A DNA stretch of 64,000 nt from an uncultured Pseudomonadota bacterium (GTDB lineage: Bacteria > Pseudomonadota > Alphaproteobacteria > RF32 > CAG-239), in NCBI GenBank assembly GCA_902495305.1, contig CABUWG010000003.1:1-64000 (forward strand), written 5' to 3'. Positions 61,068 to 64,000 of the stretch are shown here, piece by piece. The notes under the pieces are model-generated. The model saw only the letters and a list, made by a program, of their open reading frames with translations, was not told the origin of the DNA and searched no databases. The stretch's first letter is position 1. The number at the start of each line of letters is the position of its first letter. Both the position numbers and the translations under genes were made by a program.

Positions 61068-61306
61068 AACGGTCTAACTCCTTAAATTATAACAAAAAGA
61101 ACATATTTCTGCCAATTTTATATACTTTAGCATAATTTTTTTTACCATAACCTCTTTAAATCTATTTTTCCAGCATTAAATCATTTGCAACCAACGGCGT
61201 GTGGCCTAAAAAAATATATGCGCTGTTGCTTAACACAAGAATTACAACCGCCTTTTGATTGTAAGAGTAAACTTAAAAAAAACCTATTTAAATGGAGTTT
61301 ATGAAT

Positions 61307-61864
61307 ATGAAGAAAACATTACTGTTAGCAGGAGTTGCTTGTCTTATTTCCTTTGGCGCCGCCGCCAAAGAATACAATCCTTACATCGGGTTGGATTATG
61401 CCTATTCAAAATTTGATTTGAAAAAACAATTGAAGCGTGTTGATGATGGTTACAATTCAGGCGTTGTCAATGCCGGTATCCGGGTTGGTCAATATGCCGG
61501 TCTTGAAGCCTTCTTCCAACAAGCCGGAGACAGAAAAACACACGATGCTGATGGTTCGGTAAAAAGTAAATTCTACGCTTATGGTGCAGATTTGATGGGT
61601 TACCTGCCGATTCCGGCTTGCAGTGAAAAGTTCAATCTGTTGGGTTCCGTAGGTCTCGGAAACTATAAATTCTCTGCAAAATACAAAGGTAACAACAAAC
61701 CGAAATATAACAAAGACCGTACAGGTTACCGCTTCGGCGTTGGTGCTCAGTACCACATGACTCAAAACTGGTCTGCCCGTGTAATGGGTCGTTACACTTT
61801 CTTGGGCGCTCGTGACATTGACAACCTTGCCGAAGTCACTGCCGGTCTCAGATATACTTTCTAA
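61307..61864 (+). CDS. outer-membrane beta-barrel protein
   Basis: The 185-residue protein has a signal peptide (MKKTLLLAGVACLISFGAAA, cleaved before KEYNPYIG) and alternating strands with aromatic girdles that end GLRYTF, the C-terminal Phe signature of outer-membrane barrels. The pattern resembles OmpA-like or Opa-like eight-stranded porins. ATG 61307 is best spaced from GGAG; 61301 and 61292 are in frame. Its codon use, with many GGT and GTT, is unlike the neighbours and suggests strong expression. Confidence 0.8.
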   Translation: MKKTLLLAGVACLISFGAAAKEYNPYIGLDYAYSKFDLKKQLKRVDDGYNSGVVNAGIRVGQYAGLEAFFQQAGDRKTHDADGSVKSKFYAYGADLMGYLPIPACSEKFNLLGSVGLGNYKFSAKYKGNNKPKYNKDRTGYRFGVGAQYHMTQNWSARVMGRYTFLGARDIDNLAEVTAGLRYTF

Positions 61865-61894
61865 TAAAGATATCACGTCATACACTGCTAAACA

Positions 61895-61926
61895 AAAACC
61901 GTTCCTGTTTCAGGGGCGGTTTTTTA
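61895..61926 (+). terminator. terminator of the beta-barrel gene
   Basis: AAAACCG-tt-CCTG and CAGG-gg-CGGTTTT pair around a short T loop, followed by six T. Confidence 0.85.
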
Positions 61927-62034
61927 CAATACCATAACGCAAGAGCAGGGCAAAACCCTCAAAAAAACATTGCCCCGTCCAAACATCAATGCTACTTTCT
62001 ATATTAGTTTTTAACCATTAAAAGAGGTAAAAAA

Positions 62035-62391
62035 ATGAGCAAATCAAGATATTATTTTTGGATTCTGGCTGCCGCCATTATCATCTTAGGCATTGGTTTT
62101 TCAATGAGAATTCCTGAAATTACCAATCCGGCCTATGCTGTTGCCGCCCATGCCACCAACCCGTGGATTTTAGTCGTTGCCGCTATCAGCGCCTTTCTGC
62201 TGGGCAACTTCCGCCACTACTGGATTGCTGTAATTGTAACCGGCTTAATAACAGCCATCTGCATTCACATCTTTGTCCTCAACGGCTCTTTTGGCACACT
62301 TGACACCTTCACAACCCTTTACAGAACGCTGGCATTTACCTGCATTGTATATCTGCTGAATTTGGTTCGCCTGATTTTCAGCCGGTTCTAA
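62035..62391 (+). CDS. small membrane protein of unknown function
   Basis: The 118-residue protein has about four membrane helices (FWILAAAIIILGIGFSM, NPWILVVAAISAFLLGNF, YWIAVIVTGLITAICIHIFV and TLYRTLAFTCIVYLLNLV) and no motif that I recognise. AAGAGG precedes the ATG. It is a single gene between two terminators. Confidence 0.6.
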   Translation: MSKSRYYFWILAAAIIILGIGFSMRIPEITNPAYAVAAHATNPWILVVAAISAFLLGNFRHYWIAVIVTGLITAICIHIFVLNGSFGTLDTFTTLYRTLAFTCIVYLLNLVRLIFSRF

Positions 62392-62404
62392 GAGGATAAT
62401 CATT

Positions 62405-62445
62405 ATCAAACCCCTGTATCGGAAAAAGAGCAGGGGTTTGATTTT
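62405..62445 (+). terminator. terminator
   Basis: ATCAAACCCCTG and CAGGGGTTTGAT form a perfect 12-bp stem with a 14-base loop, followed by TTTT. Confidence 0.9.
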
Positions 62446-63037
62446 ACCGGCCAAAACCTGCCGCCAGCCGGCAAAAGTGCACGACACTAATTTCCATCAG
62501 ACAAATAAGCTTCCCAACAAAAGAGCATATAGTCAAATAACACCAGAAAAATATTCTACGACCGGCAATTCTTCATAAACTGCGCAATTTCATACCCAAC
62601 TAACATTTTGAAAACTTCCTGCGTGTCATTGAAATAAATATTCCCCGGTAAACAGGGGGTTCTAAATCAGCTGCAAACCTAACGGTTTGACCACGCTCGT
62701 TGGCGTGGAGCGGTATTGTTTCAGCACCTTGGCATAAGGAATATAATAAAACCTTGCTTCAAAAAAATATTAATTAACATCAATAAACGCATTAACCTTT
62801 GACAGAACAAATACCACATTGAATTAGCATATAAAATAGAGGAGCACCACCATTTTCATATCTATATTTTGTCGCATAATATATGTTATGAATAGTTAGA
62901 GTAATAAAATCAAGTGATAAAACAAATAAACATGATTAATGATAAAATGGGCTCTCAGAACGAGCTGAGTATTTTTTTTCGTATAAATTTACTTTTGCTC
63001 AACCTGATTGCACATCAAAAATTTTGTTCAAAGTTTT
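62446..63037. other. gene-free stretch with a structured element
   Basis: About 590 bases without a credible gene. The part 62643-62708 holds three tight hairpins (listed separately). The rest is AT-rich. Near 62953-62978 CTCAG and CTGAG pair and are followed by a run of T, which may be a weak terminator on the + strand. Confidence 0.5.
62643..62708. other. three-hairpin structured element
   Basis: Three stem-loops follow one another: CCCC with GGGG (62643-62658), CAAACC-taac-GGTTTG (62674-62689, perfect) and CCACGC-tcgttg-GCGTGG (62691-62708, perfect). On the reverse strand this reads as a compact structured RNA ending in a CCCC/GGGG hairpin. That is reminiscent of the right ends of IS200/IS605-type elements and the RNA scaffolds made from them. 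No transposase or tnpB gene is present, so it could be a remnant or an independent small RNA. The identity is open. Confidence 0.35.
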
Positions 63038-64000
63038 TTACAAAGAAGCCGCAATCAATTCTTTAGTATACTCCTGCTGTGGTGCCGTAAATATTTTTTC
63101 ACAGGATGACATTTCTATAATTTTTCCGTCCCGCATAACGGCAATATCATCAGCAATTGCCCGAACCGCTGCCATATCATGTGAAATAAAAATATAAGAA
63201 ATATTTCTTTTCTTCTGAATCTCCTGCAACAGTGTCATAACCTGTTTTTGAATTGTCACATCCAATGCAGATGTCGGCTCGTCCAGAATCACAATTTCCG
63301 GCTCCAGCACCAACGCTCTGGCAATCGCAATCCTTTGCCTTTGCCCGCCGGAAAATTCATGAGGATATTTCACCAAAACGTCTTCTTCCAATCCAACTTC
63401 TCGCAAGGCATTGATAATTCGTTTATTTTTCTCTGTTTTAGATAAGCTGGGAAAATGAACCTGCAGCCCCTCTCCCACAATTTCACCAATATTCATACGG
63501 GGATTCAATGAGTTATAAGGATCCTGAAATACAATCTGCACTTTTTTGCGCAATTCAGCCTTTGACGAGCTTCCTGATATCCCACTGATTTCAACCTTAC
63601 CCGAATGCGGTATCAAATCGGCAACAGCCAAACCCAGCGTTGTCTTTCCTGATCCGGACTCTCCGACAATCCCCAGCGTCTTGCCTTTTTTCAAGTCAAA
63701 AGACACGCCGTCGACCGCCTTTAAAATGTTTTTCGGACGCCCCCAAAAACTTCGCTTCAACACAAATTCCACCAATATTTTCTCGGCCTTCAAGACAGTC
63801 TGAGAATCAGATATTTCATTATTTTTCATAGAGAAAAATGAATTTATTAATTTTTTAGTATAACTCTCGCGCGGATGATTGAACAAATCTTCCGCCGGAC
63901 CGGCTTCAATAACTTTTCCGTCCTTCATCACACAAATATTATCAGCAATTTTTCGTACCAAACGCAAATCATGACTGATAAATATAATAGCCATACCGGT
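63038..64000 (-). CDS. peptide ABC transporter ATPase, YejF-like (5' end beyond window)
   Basis: The reading frame enters from the right edge in the C-terminal part of a first ABC domain (MAIIFISHDLRLVRKIADN) and continues with a complete second domain: Walker A GESGSGKTT, QDPYNSLNPRM, the signature EFSGGQRQR, Walker B VILDEPTSALD and the H-loop FISHD. Two fused ATPase domains and the stretch EIVGEGLQVHFPSLS are typical of the YejF-type ATPases of oligopeptide/microcin C importers. At least 320 residues are visible of about 530 expected. Its permease and binding-protein genes should lie upstream, beyond the window. Confidence 0.88.
   Translation of the reverse strand, partial: TGMAIIFISHDLRLVRKIADNICVMKDGKVIEAGPAEDLFNHPRESYTKKLINSFFSMKNNEISDSQTVLKAEKILVEFVLKRSFWGRPKNILKAVDGVSFDLKKGKTLGIVGESGSGKTTLGLAVADLIPHSGKVEISGISGSSSKAELRKKVQIVFQDPYNSLNPRMNIGEIVGEGLQVHFPSLSKTEKNKRIINALREVGLEEDVLVKYPHEFSGGQRQRIAIARALVLEPEIVILDEPTSALDVTIQKQVMTLLQEIQKKRNISYIFISHDMAAVRAIADDIAVMRDGKIIEMSSCEKIFTAPQQEYTKELIAASL

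Noticed and set aside
62446..63037. Complete IS200/IS605 element
   Set aside because: No tnpA or tnpB frame of useful length on either strand; only a structured end-like segment.

Overview
The window reads as about 64 kb of chromosome from an uncultured, probably host-associated and oxygen-limited alphaproteobacterium. The lineage call rests on gene order: dusB-trkA-hfq-hflX, the block rlpA - D-Ala-D-Ala carboxypeptidase - tmk - holB - tatD - MBL hydrolase, a DUF2155 protein beside mlaD, a DUF6898-type small gene behind parC, and an RHH_4-type regulator. The organism is Gram-negative with an LPS-bearing outer membrane (kdsA, pagP, MlaD proteins, a beta-barrel protein, RlpA). Its energy metabolism includes an Rnf ion-pumping complex. 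Composition is moderate in coding DNA and very AT-rich between genes. No phage, complete insertion sequence, CRISPR array or rRNA operon was seen.

Layout. 1-6.0 kb: an edge-truncated secreted protein, a MATE exporter, a SulP anion transporter with a small CxxC membrane protein, pagP and an orphan gene. 6.1-19.4 kb: housekeeping genes (kdsA-recO-parC-DUF6898), a very large membrane-anchored coiled-coil protein, then dusB-trkA-HAD-hfq-hflX, from which the usual ntrBC/ntrYX genes are missing. 19.4-24.4 kb: a lipoprotein, a DUF2156 protein, an RHH regulator, two membrane proteins, a sugar porter and tRNA-Ser. 24.5-33.4 kb: cell-wall enzymes followed by tmk, holB, tatD, an MBL hydrolase, a DHH phosphoesterase and an iron-ADH-family protein with altered metal ligands. 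33.5-37.0 kb: a degenerate SNase-like membrane protein, trkH and an orphan.

37.0-45.2 kb: DUF2155 plus two tandem MlaD proteins, then a divergent Gld-type ABC operon (ATPase, permease, GldG-like, DUF4340) and an orphan histidine kinase. 45.2-48.1 kb is the accessory part: two orphan genes behind near-identical promoters, palindromic and direct repeats, tRNA-Lys with a perfectly duplicated 3' end and terminator, a guanine-deaminase-like gene and a candidate sRNA. 48.1-53.9 kb: an HD hydrolase, an AsmA-like protein, tandem paralogous coiled-coil/TM proteins, an orphan, a DsbD/ScsB-like reductase and a CDP-alcohol phosphatidyltransferase. 54.0-60.4 kb: apbE-rseC-rnfBCDGEA, complete, in the order I recall from Bacteroides. 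60.4-64.0 kb: a family 5 uracil-DNA glycosylase, a beta-barrel protein, a small membrane protein, a structured gene-free stretch and an edge-truncated YejF-like peptide ABC ATPase.

How it fits together. The strongest self-contained system is the flavin/Fe-S Rnf module with its own flavinylation enzyme ApbE. Envelope functions dominate the rest. A set of orphan genes shares AT-rich leaders without a Shine-Dalgarno sequence and often a TTATTAAT-like motif, unlike the conserved genes around them. All functional calls come from reading motifs and gene order; no database search was run.
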